A stretch of DNA of 63,011 nt. Source: an uncultured Spartobacteria bacterium (GTDB lineage: Bacteria > Verrucomicrobiota > Verrucomicrobiia > Chthoniobacterales > Chthoniobacteraceae). Every line of letters starts with the position of its first letter. Positions within the stretch are counted from its first letter, which is position 1. A program made the translations under genes and the position numbers. Of this stretch, positions 15,783 through 24,492 are shown piece by piece. Below the pieces are notes generated by a model, which saw only the letters and a list, made by a program, of their open reading frames with translations, did no database searches and was not told where the DNA came from. The DNA lies in the NCBI GenBank assembly GCA_903882875.1, contig CAIRYQ010000081.1, positions 1-63,011 on the forward strand, written 5' to 3'.

Positions 15783-17417
15783 CTATTCCGCGAATCGCTG
15801 GGCGACGGGCATCCTGCGACCGACTCCGAATGCCTTGCTGGTGACCTTGAGGCCGGGCACGGCCTGCGCGCGTTTGTATTCGTTTTGCGCGACGCGCTTC
15901 ACGACCCAGTGTACGGTTGCGATGTCAAAGTCACGCGCGGCGATTTCATCGGCGCTCTGTCCTTCCTCGACGAGAAGTTCGAGGATCGGGTCCAGAATTT
16001 CGTACGGCGGGAGCGTGTCCTGGTCGCGCTGGTTCGGGCGCAATTCGGCGCTCGGAGGTTTTTCGATCGTGGCGGCGGGGATGATTTCGCGGTCGCGGTT
16101 CAGCCAGCGGGCGAGCTTGTAGATCATCATTTTTGGCACGTCGCTGATCACGGCGAGGCCGCCGCACATGTCGCCGTAGAGCGTGCAGTAGCCGACGGCG
16201 AGTTCGCTCTTGTTGCCAGTCGTGAGGAGCAGGTGGCCGAATTTGTTGCTGAGGGCCATGAGCGTCATGCCGCGGAGTCGGGGCTGCATGTTTTCCTCGG
16301 TCACGTCCTCGGGTTTGCCGTCGAAGAACGGGGCCATCTGCTCCTTGAACGCAGCGAAAGACTTTTCGATCGGGATCGTGAGGCAGCGGACGCCGAGGGC
16401 GGTGGCGAGCTTGAGCGAATCGCCCACGCTGCCTTCGCTCGAATAGCGGGTGGGCATGGTGACGCCGAGGACATTGTCCGCGCCGAGCGCCGCGGCGGCG
16501 ATGGCCGCGGTGACTGCGCTGTCAATGCCGCCGCTGAGGCCGAGCACGGCGCTCTTGAATCCGCACTTTGCAAAGTAGTCGCGCGTGCCGAGGACGAGGG
16601 CGCCGAACAGCTCCTCCTCCTCGCATTGGAAGTGCGGAGTGCGAAGTGCGGAGTGCGGAGTGCGGATTTCGACGAGCGCATTTTCTGCGCGGAAAGAAGC
16701 GAGCTGCGCGATGCATCCGCCGGTCTCGCTGACTGCGAAGGAATTTCCGTCGAAGATGAGCTGGTCGTTTCCGCCGACGGTGTTGCAGTATGCGATCGGG
16801 ACGTCGTGCGCGCGTGCGCGTGCGCTGAGCATGCCGAAACGGCGGCGCGGTTTGCCGACCTCGAATGGCGAGGCGCTGAGATTGAGGATCACTTTCGCGC
16901 CCTGCGCGGCGAGTGAGGCGAGCGGGTCGCAGTCGTAGAGCTGGCGCGGGAGATATTCGCGGCTCCAGATGTCCTCGCAGATCGTGACGCCGCAACGGAT
17001 GCCGGCGATTTCGACGGGCTCGTTTTTTTCCGCGGGCTGAAAATAGCGGGCCTCGTCGAAGACATCGTACGTCGGCAGGAGCGATTTGAAGATGCGGCGG
17101 ATGGGTTGGCCGCGCTTGAGGATCGCGGCGGCGTTTCGGAAGGGACGGCCGGGGCCGGAGTTCACGTCCACGTAGCCGACGAGGAGCGGAACATCGCCGA
17201 CTTTTGCGTGCAATGCTTCGAGTGCGGCGAGGTTTTGTGGGACGAAGCGGCTTTTGAAAAGAAGGTCGAGCGGCGGGTAGCCGGGCAGCGCGAGTTCGGG
17301 CGTGAGAACGACGTCGGCGCCACTTTTTACGAGCGACGAATACGCGGTGAGGATGGCCGCGGTGTTTGCGGCGAAATCGCCGACGGTGGGATTGATTTGT
17401 GCGAAGCCGACCTTCAT
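15783..17417 (-). CDS. nadE: Glutamine-dependent NAD+ synthetase
   Basis: This 544-residue two-domain enzyme makes NAD+ from deamido-NAD+ using glutamine. The N-terminal nitrilase-fold glutaminase has the Glu-Lys-Cys triad in ELALPGYPP, KSLLPTYDVFDE and CEDIW. The C-terminal synthetase has the P-loop LSGGIDSAVTA. GNKSELAVGYCTLYGDMCGG and RPNQRDQDTLPPYEILD are also typical. The interdomain linker carries an in-frame direct repeat (RTPHSALRTPHF), a low-complexity insertion. Start ATG at 17417 (MKVGFAQINPTVGD) matches the family. Confidence 0.95.
   Translation of the reverse strand: MKVGFAQINPTVGDFAANTAAILTAYSSLVKSGADVVLTPELALPGYPPLDLLFKSRFVPQNLAALEALHAKVGDVPLLVGYVDVNSGPGRPFRNAAAILKRGQPIRRIFKSLLPTYDVFDEARYFQPAEKNEPVEIAGIRCGVTICEDIWSREYLPRQLYDCDPLASLAAQGAKVILNLSASPFEVGKPRRRFGMLSARARAHDVPIAYCNTVGGNDQLIFDGNSFAVSETGGCIAQLASFRAENALVEIRTPHSALRTPHFQCEEEELFGALVLGTRDYFAKCGFKSAVLGLSGGIDSAVTAAIAAAALGADNVLGVTMPTRYSSEGSVGDSLKLATALGVRCLTIPIEKSFAAFKEQMAPFFDGKPEDVTEENMQPRLRGMTLMALSNKFGHLLLTTGNKSELAVGYCTLYGDMCGGLAVISDVPKMMIYKLARWLNRDREIIPAATIEKPPSAELRPNQRDQDTLPPYEILDPILELLVEEGQSADEIAARDFDIATVHWVVKRVAQNEYKRAQAVPGLKVTSKAFGVGRRMPVAQRFAE
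16629..16665. repeat. AGTGCGGAGTGCG direct repeat within nadE
   Basis: The word agtgcgga/agtgcgaa is repeated five times in tandem with an 8-9 bp step. It encodes TPHSALRTPHF in the linker between the glutaminase and synthetase domains and keeps the frame. Confidence 0.75.
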
Positions 17418-17553
17418 GGACGGCGGCGACACTACGGCAGGGCGGCGGGCGATGGCTACGGCGAGTTTGCGCAGGGCGCGTCAGGTGCGCTGACGCGATG
17501 CACCGTCATGCGAGTGACCGGTCACTTCCACGAAGCGGCCGATTTTTCCGCCC

Positions 17554-17751
17554 TCAGTGAAACTCGGAATTCTTATTGATGGGATGCGCCACCTGCCGCG
17601 AATCGCCGTACAATGCCTTTACCGCCTTGTCGCCGTTGATGTCCTCATTGGCCTGCCAGATCATGTGCTTGTAAAATTCGATGAGCCCCGCGGCGCACAG
17701 CCCCCAGAACATGGTGATGAAGACTTTTTGCATGAAAGAATTCTGAATCAT
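17554..17751 (-). CDS. Small hypothetical membrane protein
   Basis: The frame encodes 65 residues: a hydrophobic segment (VFITMFWGLCAAGLIEFY, one probable membrane helix) followed by a polar tail (ANEDINGDKAVKALYGD). I do not recognise a family. It lies 32 nt downstream of the CPBP protease on the same strand and upstream of nadE, so it could be part of that transcript. An alternative start is the internal Met at 17733. The calm amino-acid composition, unlike shadow frames of GC-rich DNA, supports it being real. Confidence 0.5.
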   Translation of the reverse strand: MIQNSFMQKVFITMFWGLCAAGLIEFYKHMIWQANEDINGDKAVKALYGDSRQVAHPINKNSEFH

Positions 17752-17783
17752 GCCCGTATCGCAAAGCAGATCGCCGGCCAGAC

Positions 17784-18470
17784 TCACCAGAATCCCCACT
17801 GGCCGGTGCGCAGGATGTAGATGGCGAGGACGAGATTCGTGACGGCATGGGTGAGCACGCACGCGGCGAGGCTGCGGGTGCGGTAGGCGACGAGATTGAA
17901 AAGCGCACCGGTGACAATGGCGGCAGGCCAGTCCTCGCTTTTGTGAATGGCGCAAAACCCCGCGATGCTGATGAGAAAGGAGCGCCATGTAAAAGTGCCG
18001 AACGGGACCGATGCAAAATCCTCCCGCACGAGGAAGCGCAGGAGGAAGCCGCGCCAGAAGATTTCCTCGACGAAGGGGACGACGACGATCATGCGGAAAA
18101 GCCGTGCGGCAAGAGTGCCCCAGAAAGGCCAGCCGGAGCTTCCGAAAAAATAGGGATCGAAGCCGTCAATCCGCGGAGCGGTCTTGAAAATCACCTGCGG
18201 CGCGATCCACACGGCGAGGGAGAGAAAGCCGACGAGTGATGCAAATCCGAATCCTGCAATGGGGCGGAGTTCGACACGCCTGCGCAGCCTCCAGAGCAGT
18301 ACGGCACACACGGCGGTCTGGAGCGGAAAGATCCAGTAACGCGGCTGCGAGAGCGCCCAGTATGCGTAGCCCTCCCCGAGTTTTCTCACGACTGCATCGA
18401 GAAAAAGGAACGCAAAAAAAACGAGGAAGGGCGCGGCATAAGCTACCCTTTCAGAGCGCACACCATTCAT
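17784..18470 (-). CDS. CPBP intramembrane metalloprotease (CAAX protease-related)
   Basis: This 228-residue integral membrane protein carries the CPBP (Rce1-like) motifs: EEIFWRGFLLRFLV (glutamate pair and arginine), a CAIHKSEDW helix with the histidine, and LTHAVTNLVLAIYILRTGQW near the C-terminus. The C-terminal pattern and the VPFGTFTW segment resemble the CAAX-protease-related proteins associated with exosortase/PEP-CTERM systems. No exosortase gene is in this window. Start ATG at 18470 (MNGVRSERVAYAAPFLVF). Only a few bases separate it from the divergent gene to its right. Confidence 0.8.
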   Translation of the reverse strand: MNGVRSERVAYAAPFLVFFAFLFLDAVVRKLGEGYAYWALSQPRYWIFPLQTAVCAVLLWRLRRRVELRPIAGFGFASLVGFLSLAVWIAPQVIFKTAPRIDGFDPYFFGSSGWPFWGTLAARLFRMIVVVPFVEEIFWRGFLLRFLVREDFASVPFGTFTWRSFLISIAGFCAIHKSEDWPAAIVTGALFNLVAYRTRSLAACVLTHAVTNLVLAIYILRTGQWGFW

Positions 18471-18488
18471 TTTATGGAAAAGAGATCC

Positions 18489-18746
18489 ATGATTGCGAAC
18501 GAGACACGGGAAACAAATCCTGAGCAACTCCTGAAGCTCCTGGAGATGCAGGTCGCCGCGGCGCGGGAGCGCCGTGCGGCACGGGAGCAGGGCCGGAGCC
18601 ATGCGGGGACGATCGGGATTTTCATCATCGTGGCGGGGGCCGCATTCGCGCTGTGGATGCTCACGGTGCTGCTCGATCAGATGCGCCCGCAGCACGGCGA
18701 GCGGAAGGAAAATGCAAGCGCCACACCGATTGAGCGTGCGAGGTGA
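18489..18746 (+). CDS. Small hypothetical membrane protein upstream of pilM
   Basis: The 85-residue protein has a basic, helical N-terminal half (EQLLKLLEMQVAAARERR), one membrane helix (IGIFIIVAGAAFALWMLTVL) and a short polar tail. I do not recognise the family. The ATG at 18489 is preferred because an AAAGAGA ribosome-binding-like site precedes it; an upstream ATG at 18474 would leave only 3 nt to the divergent CPBP start. It lies 45 nt before pilM and could belong to the pilus transcript. Confidence 0.6.
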   Translation: MIANETRETNPEQLLKLLEMQVAAARERRAAREQGRSHAGTIGIFIIVAGAAFALWMLTVLLDQMRPQHGERKENASATPIERAR

Positions 18747-18791
18747 ACGGCCGCCGAAACGAGGCACAACAACTGCTTTCTCAAAATTCAA

Positions 18792-19850
18792 ATGGCAAAG
18801 ACCCTCACATCCGCAATCGGCGTTGACCTCGGACGCTACTCGCTCAAGTCGGTGCTCCTGCAAAAAAAGGGCGGCAACCGGTTTGTCGTCACTCACTTTG
18901 CATCGCTGCCGGTCACGGAGGCGGCGGAGCGCACGCCGGAGATGCTCGGGAGCGAGATCAAGGCGCTGGTGAAACAGATGGGCGGCAGCGCAAAGGGATG
19001 CGCAGTGGCGGTGAGCAGCCCCGGCGCGCTGATGCGAATCATCGAGCAGCCGGAAACGCCGCCGGAGGTCCTGCGCGACGCGCTGCGGCTGAACGGCACG
19101 GCGCTGATGAACCAGGACTGCAAAAATTTCGTGCTCGACTGCGTGGATTGCGACGCTTCCGCGGCGGGAGCCGCACGGCCGGCACCGGGAGCGCATCCTT
19201 CCGCCGCGGCGCGCCGCTATCTCGTCGCGGGGCTGCCGCGCACCGAGGTCACGCAGCTCACGGAGTCCTTCACGATCGGAGGGCTGGGCAATGTCTCGAA
19301 CCTGCAGCTCGCCCCGCTGGTGGTGTTCAATGCGTTTGAATTTGCGCAGCCAGACGTCTTCAACAACCAGGCGTTCTTCCTGATTGATTTCGGCCACTCG
19401 TCCTCGACGATGATGATCGGCGCGCGACGCGAGCTGTCACTGATCCGCACCGCGGAGTTCGGCGGCAAGTCGTTCCTCGAATCGCTGTGCGGACTGAGCG
19501 GCGAGAGCTCTGAGACGGTGCTCACCGCGCTGGGGAACGAGGACGAGGTGATGATCGAATACGCCCGCATGGCCCTCATGGCGCTGACACGCGAAATCGG
19601 AAGCTCGATTGGATTTTACGAGGGGCGGCGCGAAGAGACGATCTCGCAGATTTGGGTTTCCGGCGGCCTCGCTCGAAATGCCACGCTCCTGCGGCTCCTC
19701 GGCGAGGAACTCCGAATGCCGTGCCAGCCGTGGATGGCGCTCGAACGGTGCGAACTCAATGTTTCCTCATCCAGACGCGCGCAGATCTCGGAGGAGATGC
19801 TGGACTACAGCGTCGCCTGCGGAGCCGCCGCCCAACTCCTGAACGCCTGA
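18792..19850 (+). CDS. pilM: PilM-like type IV pilus assembly ATPase-fold protein
   Basis: This 352-residue protein of the actin/FtsA-like PilM family has SAIGVDLGRYSLKSVLLQ (phosphate-1 loop) at the start, FFLIDFGHSSSTMMIGARRE in the middle and QIWVSGGLARNATLL (adenosine motif) near the end. PilM is the cytoplasmic ring component that binds the N-terminal INL motif of PilN and links the pilus motor to the envelope. It opens a run with three small envelope genes in pilN-pilO-pilP order. Confidence 0.85.
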   Translation: MAKTLTSAIGVDLGRYSLKSVLLQKKGGNRFVVTHFASLPVTEAAERTPEMLGSEIKALVKQMGGSAKGCAVAVSSPGALMRIIEQPETPPEVLRDALRLNGTALMNQDCKNFVLDCVDCDASAAGAARPAPGAHPSAAARRYLVAGLPRTEVTQLTESFTIGGLGNVSNLQLAPLVVFNAFEFAQPDVFNNQAFFLIDFGHSSSTMMIGARRELSLIRTAEFGGKSFLESLCGLSGESSETVLTALGNEDEVMIEYARMALMALTREIGSSIGFYEGRREETISQIWVSGGLARNATLLRLLGEELRMPCQPWMALERCELNVSSSRRAQISEEMLDYSVACGAAAQLLNA

Positions 19851-19856
19851 CCCGCC

Positions 19857-20525
19857 ATGGCCCTACGCATCAATCTTTACCACGAAGTCCTCCGCGCAAA
19901 GCGGCAGGAACAATACGATCCTCTCAAGCTCTCGCTGCTCGCGCTCATCGTCGTCGCCCTCATCATGGCCAGCTATTACGGCGTCCAGTTGAAGCGGACG
20001 AGCGATGTCCGCGGCTTGTACAGTTCGCAGAAGGCCGAGTTCGACAAACTCGAGCCGCAGGCGAAGGAGGCGGAAAAAAGGGAGGCTGAACTGAACAAGC
20101 AGAACGACCTTTCGGAAAAGCTCACAAAGCGGATGGAGAAGCGCATCTACTGGGCGCCGCTCTTCGAATACGTGATGCAGACCGTGCCTTCCAATGTCCA
20201 GCTCACGAGGCTGGCCTGCGACAGCGGCAAGGACAAAGGGGGCGTCAGTGTGATGTCCATCGAGGGGCTTGCCGCGGATGTGGAGCCGCGTGCAGTCGCC
20301 GAGAGCCTGCGCAAGGCCATCGCGGCGAAGGTCACCGCAAAATATCCCAATGCCGCCGCGACATTCAGGAACCTCGACGACAGCACCGAACACCCGGTGG
20401 TGGACGGCAGGCGCGTTTCCGCCGTCGTGTTCACGATCAATGTCACGTTCAAGGCCGAGCCGGATCCCACCCCGACGCCCGCGCCGGCAAAGCGCATCGC
20501 CAAAAACGAAGCACCAGCACTATGA
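19857..20525 (+). CDS. PilN-like pilus assembly protein
   Basis: The 222-residue protein starts MALRINLYHEVLRAKRQEQ, with an INL-type cytoplasmic segment as in PilN. One transmembrane helix (LSLLALIVVALIMASYYGV), a coiled coil rich in Glu/Lys/Ala and a ferredoxin-like periplasmic domain with LFEYVMQTVPSNVQLTRLA follow. It follows pilM by 6 nt and overlaps the next gene by 4 nt (ATGA). The assignment rests on position, topology and the N-terminal motif; sequence similarity to proteobacterial PilN is low. Confidence 0.7.
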   Translation: MALRINLYHEVLRAKRQEQYDPLKLSLLALIVVALIMASYYGVQLKRTSDVRGLYSSQKAEFDKLEPQAKEAEKREAELNKQNDLSEKLTKRMEKRIYWAPLFEYVMQTVPSNVQLTRLACDSGKDKGGVSVMSIEGLAADVEPRAVAESLRKAIAAKVTAKYPNAAATFRNLDDSTEHPVVDGRRVSAVVFTINVTFKAEPDPTPTPAPAKRIAKNEAPAL

Positions 20526-21082
20526 AGGCCATCAAACTCAACAAGGAAGAAATCCAAAAGATCGCCCTCGGAGGAATGATTTTCTGCGGCGTGATCTACT
20601 CGTACTTTGCATTTCTGGTCAGCCCCCTCAGCGCCGCTCGGGAACAGGCGATCAAGGATACCGCGGACATCGGCCCGAAGATCACATCGGCACGGGCGCA
20701 GATCTCGAAAACCAAGGGCATCGAGGAAAAATCGCCCGCGGCGGTGCTCCTGCTCGAACAGGTGCACGCGATGATCCCGCAGGGCGCACCCATCGCGTGG
20801 GTCCCCACGAAGCTCGCCGATCTCTTCAAACGCGAAAACGTGGACAAGGTCTCCACCCGCATGGCGGGCGAGGCGCCGGAGAAGGATCTCACCGGCTTCG
20901 GCAGATACGTCTGGAACGTCGAGGTGCCCCGCGTGGAGTTCATCACATTCGGCAGGGCCCTCTCGGCATTGGAAAACGACGAGCCGCTGATGGAGATCCA
21001 GTCGGTGGAGGTGGATGCCGGCCGCGACGACGTGCAGTTCCAACGCGCCTCCATCACATTGCAAAACATCGTCCGCCAATGA
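20522..21082 (+). CDS. PilO-like pilus assembly protein
   Basis: The 186-residue protein has a short cytoplasmic tail, one transmembrane helix (GMIFCGVIYSYFAFLVSPL), a coiled coil and a small periplasmic domain. This is the topology of PilO and of the Akkermansia outer-surface pilus proteins of the Amuc_1100 neighbourhood. It overlaps both neighbours by 4 nt, so the block is a tightly coupled operon. The family assignment is by context and topology. Confidence 0.65.
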   Translation: MKAIKLNKEEIQKIALGGMIFCGVIYSYFAFLVSPLSAAREQAIKDTADIGPKITSARAQISKTKGIEEKSPAAVLLLEQVHAMIPQGAPIAWVPTKLADLFKRENVDKVSTRMAGEAPEKDLTGFGRYVWNVEVPRVEFITFGRALSALENDEPLMEIQSVEVDAGRDDVQFQRASITLQNIVRQ

Positions 21083-21582
21083 AAACCGCCCCTCTTTTTC
21101 TCACCGTCGCAGCAGTCGCCGTCTCCGCGCTGGCCCAGGCCGAGCCGGAAAAAAAGAAAGGCTACGAGTTGAAGAACCGCTCCGCATTTCACACCCAGGA
21201 AGATGCGAGGATTCCGTTTTGGCCCTTCGGCTTCGTGCGCCCTCCAAAGGGCTACGTCGCACCGGTGACTGCCGTGTCAAAGATCCGGATCGATCCCAAT
21301 CAGTTCAACCTCACGAGCGTCCTGCTCGGCAATCCGGCTCTCGCCACGATCAACGGCCACGCGTTTGCCGAGGGCGAAGTCCTGCCGGTCGTCTATGGCA
21401 ATGAGCGGCTGCGCGTCGTGCTCCGCACGGTCCGGGACGGCGGCGTCACGCTCGACTACGACGGGCAGCAGGTCTTCGTGGCGATGAAGCGGCCCGAACT
21501 CGTACCGCGGCAGGCGCAGCAACAGTCGTCGTCACAGTCGTCCGAGTTTGTGATCCCGATCGGGCCCACGTTCGGAAAATAG
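21079..21582 (+). CDS. PilP-like secreted pilus accessory protein
   Basis: The 167-residue protein has a signal peptide (MKTAPLFLTVAAVAVSALAQA). Its single beta-rich domain includes LLGNPALATINGHAFAEGE and RVVLRTVRDGGVTLDYDGQQ, resembling PilP/GspC-HR-like modules that contact the secretin. A Gln/Ser-rich tail follows. It is last in the pilM block. The expected next gene, a PilQ secretin, is absent here; the next gene is an unrelated YkgJ-type protein. Confidence 0.6.
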   Translation: MKTAPLFLTVAAVAVSALAQAEPEKKKGYELKNRSAFHTQEDARIPFWPFGFVRPPKGYVAPVTAVSKIRIDPNQFNLTSVLLGNPALATINGHAFAEGEVLPVVYGNERLRVVLRTVRDGGVTLDYDGQQVFVAMKRPELVPRQAQQQSSSQSSEFVIPIGPTFGK

Positions 21583-21761
21583 GGCTCACTGGAAAGGCTC
21601 GGCGCCGTGTGCGTCGGAGCGATGTCGTGTGGATGCCTCTGCGCCGCCATCCCGCGCCGTATCGGTGTTTTCCACCGCTGCGAAATCTTCGGGGCCGATC
21701 CGGCCACAGAGACAAACTCGCATCGCTTTCCAAAACGCGTGCGGCGTAGTTCAGTGCGCCC

Positions 21762-22214
21762 ATGCAGCCAGCCGCAGATGATCCCACGCAGTCCGCCATG
21801 CGCGCCACCCGCGCAATCTATGCGGCACTCGAACAGCGCCCCGCGCAGCGCGACTGCATCCGCCGCACCGAGTGCTGCCAGTTCAAGCTCACGGGGCGCA
21901 CGCCGATGCTCACCGCAGGCGAGGCGCTCGTGGTCTCCGCGGCGTTGCGCGCGAGCGGGCGGCGGACTTTGCCGGAGTCCGCCGATGCCGCGACGGGGCG
22001 CTGTCCGCTGCTGAATCCCGCAGGCAAGTGCATCGTGTACGAAGCGCGTCCATTTGGATGCCGCACCCATTTCTGCGCCGCAGCCGGCGGGCCGTACACG
22101 CGGAACGAGGTGCGCGATCTGGTGCGGCGGCTGGAGGACATTGATGCCGCGCTCGGCGGCGACGGACCGCACGCGCTGCCGATGGCCGTGGAATCAGCCC
22201 TGAAAAAAATCTAA
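21762..22214 (+). CDS. YkgJ-family cysteine cluster protein
   Basis: The 150-residue protein has the conserved cysteine pattern of YkgJ-type (zinc- or iron-chelating) proteins: CIRRTECCQFKLTG, then GRCPLLNPAGKCIVYEARPF, then GCRTHFC. The exact biochemical role of the family is unsettled. It is separated from the pilus genes by 179 bp and convergent with mutL, so it is likely its own transcript. Confidence 0.75.
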   Translation: MQPAADDPTQSAMRATRAIYAALEQRPAQRDCIRRTECCQFKLTGRTPMLTAGEALVVSAALRASGRRTLPESADAATGRCPLLNPAGKCIVYEARPFGCRTHFCAAAGGPYTRNEVRDLVRRLEDIDAALGGDGPHALPMAVESALKKI

Positions 22215-22248
22215 CATCCGCAGCGCGGGGTGTCGCGCAGGTGAAGCC

Positions 22249-24087
22249 TCACACCTTGCGCCCGAATTTTTTCTCCAGTTCCAAGTAGCTGAGCTGAATC
22301 ATCGTCGGGCGTCCGTGCGGGCAGCAGTACGGCAGTTCGCACGCAAGGAGATCCTGCACGAGGCGCAGGCATTCCGGTTCGCGCAGGATGTCGTTCGCTT
22401 TCACCGCGTGTCGGCAGACGGTCTTCGCGATCATGTCCTCGCCGAGCCGGAGCTTCGAGGTCTGCTGCGACGTGTCGCGGAGTTCGTCAATGATGTCGCG
22501 GAGAAGCTGCGGTGAATCGCTCGCGCCGAGGAATTGCGGCAGCGCGTCAATTTTGAAAGTGCCCGCGCCGAACGGTTCGAGGCCGATGCCCGTTCGCGAG
22601 AGTGCATCGAGATTTTCGCGCAGCCAGTCGGCGTCCTTCGGCGCGACTTGCAGTGTGATTGGCAGCAGCAGCCGTTGAGTCGGCACGCCCTGGCCTTCCA
22701 TGCGCCGCCGCATTTCCTCGAAGAGAATCCGCTCGTGTGCCGCGTGCTGATCCACGAGCACGAGGCCGCCCGCATTTTCCATGAGGATGTAGAGCCGCCC
22801 GAGCACGCCGATGAATTTGAAATCCAGCGTCGGTCGTGGCTGCAGCAGCTGCTGTGCTGAAAATGCAGGTGCGGGTTGTGCGCTGGGCGCAGATGTGAAT
22901 GTCAACAGCGCTGTAGACTCGGATGTGCCAGCGATTTGATGCGTCGGATTTTCTGCGGGCGCTGCGGAGGACGCGGGGATTTGCGACCAGTCGCGGCGCA
23001 GCGTGAATTGCTCCGGCGGCGGAATCAGCGGCAGCGTTTCGTCCGGCGTGAACGGCTTGCTCGGCGGCGCGGTGAATGTGCGGCTCCACGACGTGCGATC
23101 GCTTTCCAAGGTGCGCCGCGTGATCTCTACGATGACTTCGCGGATGTGCGCCGGATCGCGGAAGCGCACTTCGCGTTTTGCGGGATGCACATTCACATCC
23201 ACGGCGGCGGGATCCATTTCGATCGAGAGGAACGTGACCGGGTGCTGACCCTTCATCAGCGCGGTGTGATAGCCTTCGCGAAGTGCGTGCGAGATCGTTG
23301 GGTTTTCGATGGGGCGACCGTTGAGGAAAACGATTTGCTGCTGCCGGTTCGAGCGGCTCACTCCGGCGCGGCCGAGCAGTCCGCTGACGCACACTCCGGC
23401 AATTTCCGTCTCAGACACTTCGAGCAATTCATTCACGAGGGTCGTGCCGAAAAGATCGCGCAGCCGCTCACGCAGCGTCTGCCCCGGCGGGAGCTGATGC
23501 ACGAGGCGCTCGTCATTCAGAAAAACAAAGCCGACGTGCGGATGGCCGATGGCCTGAAGTTGCAGCACGTGCTCGACGTGGCTGGCCTCGGTGTTTTCCG
23601 TGCGGAGAAATTTCCGGCGCGCGGGGAGATTGTAGAAAAGCGAGCGCGCCTCGATCTGCGTGCCTTCGGGCTCGCCGCTGTCGCGGACGGTTTCCATTCT
23701 GCCGCCATTGACGAGCACTTCGGTTCCGGCGAGCGCGCCGTGTTCGCGCGTGGTGAGGCGGAAGCGTGAGACGCTTGCGATGCTCGGCAGTGCCTCTCCG
23801 CGGAAGCCGAGTGTGTGAATCGCCATGAGGTCCGCGCCCGTGCGGATTTTGCTCGTGGCGTGGCGTTCGAGGCAGAGAAGCGCGTCGTCGCGATCCATTC
23901 CGCAGCCGTTGTCGAGCACGCGCACGAGTGAGTTTCCGCCGCGACGGATGAGCACTTCGATACGCGTGGCCCCGGCATCGAGCGAATTTTCCACGAGTTC
24001 CTTCACGACGCTCGCAGGGCGCTCGACGACCTCGCCCGCGGCCACCTGCGAAGCCACCTCCTCGGGCAGCAGGGCGATTCGGCTCAT
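22249..24087 (-). CDS. mutL: DNA mismatch repair protein MutL
   Basis: This 612-residue protein has the GHKL ATPase motifs KELVENSLDAGATRIEV, DNGCGM and GFRGEALPSIASVS at the N-terminus, then a proline/alanine-rich linker. The C-terminal dimerisation domain contains DQHAAHERILFE, the DQHA(X)2E(X)4E endonuclease motif, plus PYCCPHGRP near the end. It should therefore be a nicking-competent MutL, as in bacteria that lack MutH. It is divergent from the Fe-S carrier gene across 36 bp. Confidence 0.95.
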   Translation of the reverse strand: MSRIALLPEEVASQVAAGEVVERPASVVKELVENSLDAGATRIEVLIRRGGNSLVRVLDNGCGMDRDDALLCLERHATSKIRTGADLMAIHTLGFRGEALPSIASVSRFRLTTREHGALAGTEVLVNGGRMETVRDSGEPEGTQIEARSLFYNLPARRKFLRTENTEASHVEHVLQLQAIGHPHVGFVFLNDERLVHQLPPGQTLRERLRDLFGTTLVNELLEVSETEIAGVCVSGLLGRAGVSRSNRQQQIVFLNGRPIENPTISHALREGYHTALMKGQHPVTFLSIEMDPAAVDVNVHPAKREVRFRDPAHIREVIVEITRRTLESDRTSWSRTFTAPPSKPFTPDETLPLIPPPEQFTLRRDWSQIPASSAAPAENPTHQIAGTSESTALLTFTSAPSAQPAPAFSAQQLLQPRPTLDFKFIGVLGRLYILMENAGGLVLVDQHAAHERILFEEMRRRMEGQGVPTQRLLLPITLQVAPKDADWLRENLDALSRTGIGLEPFGAGTFKIDALPQFLGASDSPQLLRDIIDELRDTSQQTSKLRLGEDMIAKTVCRHAVKANDILREPECLRLVQDLLACELPYCCPHGRPTMIQLSYLELEKKFGRKV

Positions 24088-24123
24088 TTGACTTGGGTTG
24101 CGGCGGTCATTACGTTCGGGGCG

Positions 24124-24471
24124 ATGCTCACGCTCACCGATTCAGCCGTCAAACATCTTCAGGAATTGCTCCGCGAAAAAGGCGAGCCCGGCAAGGCGCT
24201 GCGCATTTTTGTCGAGAAGGGCGGTTGCGCGGGCATGAGCTATGAGATGAAGCTCGATGATCCCGCCGCGGGTGATTTTGCCGAGGGCCGCGAAGGCGTG
24301 CAGGTCGTGGTGGATCCCGCGAGTCTGCCGTTTGTGAGCGGCTCGACGATTGATTACAGCGACGATCTTGCGGGCGCGGGCTTCCGCATCCAGAATCCGC
24401 GCGCAGTGCGCTCGTGCGGCTGCGGCACGTCATTCGAGCCTGCACTGGAAACGGCTGCGAGCGCGAAGTAG
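24124..24471 (+). CDS. A-type iron-sulfur cluster carrier (HesB/IscA/ErpA)
   Basis: The 115-residue protein carries the three conserved cysteines of A-type carriers: EKGGCAGMSYEM and SCGCG near the C-terminus. These proteins pass [4Fe-4S] or [2Fe-2S] clusters to target apoproteins. The ATG at 24124 (MLTLTDSAVKHLQELL) fits the family. It probably starts a rightward unit with the following membrane protein and trmL. Whether it is IscA, SufA or ErpA cannot be told, and no isc/suf genes are in view. Confidence 0.88.
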   Translation: MLTLTDSAVKHLQELLREKGEPGKALRIFVEKGGCAGMSYEMKLDDPAAGDFAEGREGVQVVVDPASLPFVSGSTIDYSDDLAGAGFRIQNPRAVRSCGCGTSFEPALETAASAK

Positions 24472-24492
24472 CGCAGCAGTCACACACGGCGC

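Noticed and set aside
15426-16916. 496-residue rightward protein
   Set aside because: It is antisense to nadE and ispA and has no recognisable domains.
18471-19397. N-terminal extension of the CPBP protease
   Set aside because: The upstream open frame is antisense to pilM; membrane-protein sequence begins at 18470.
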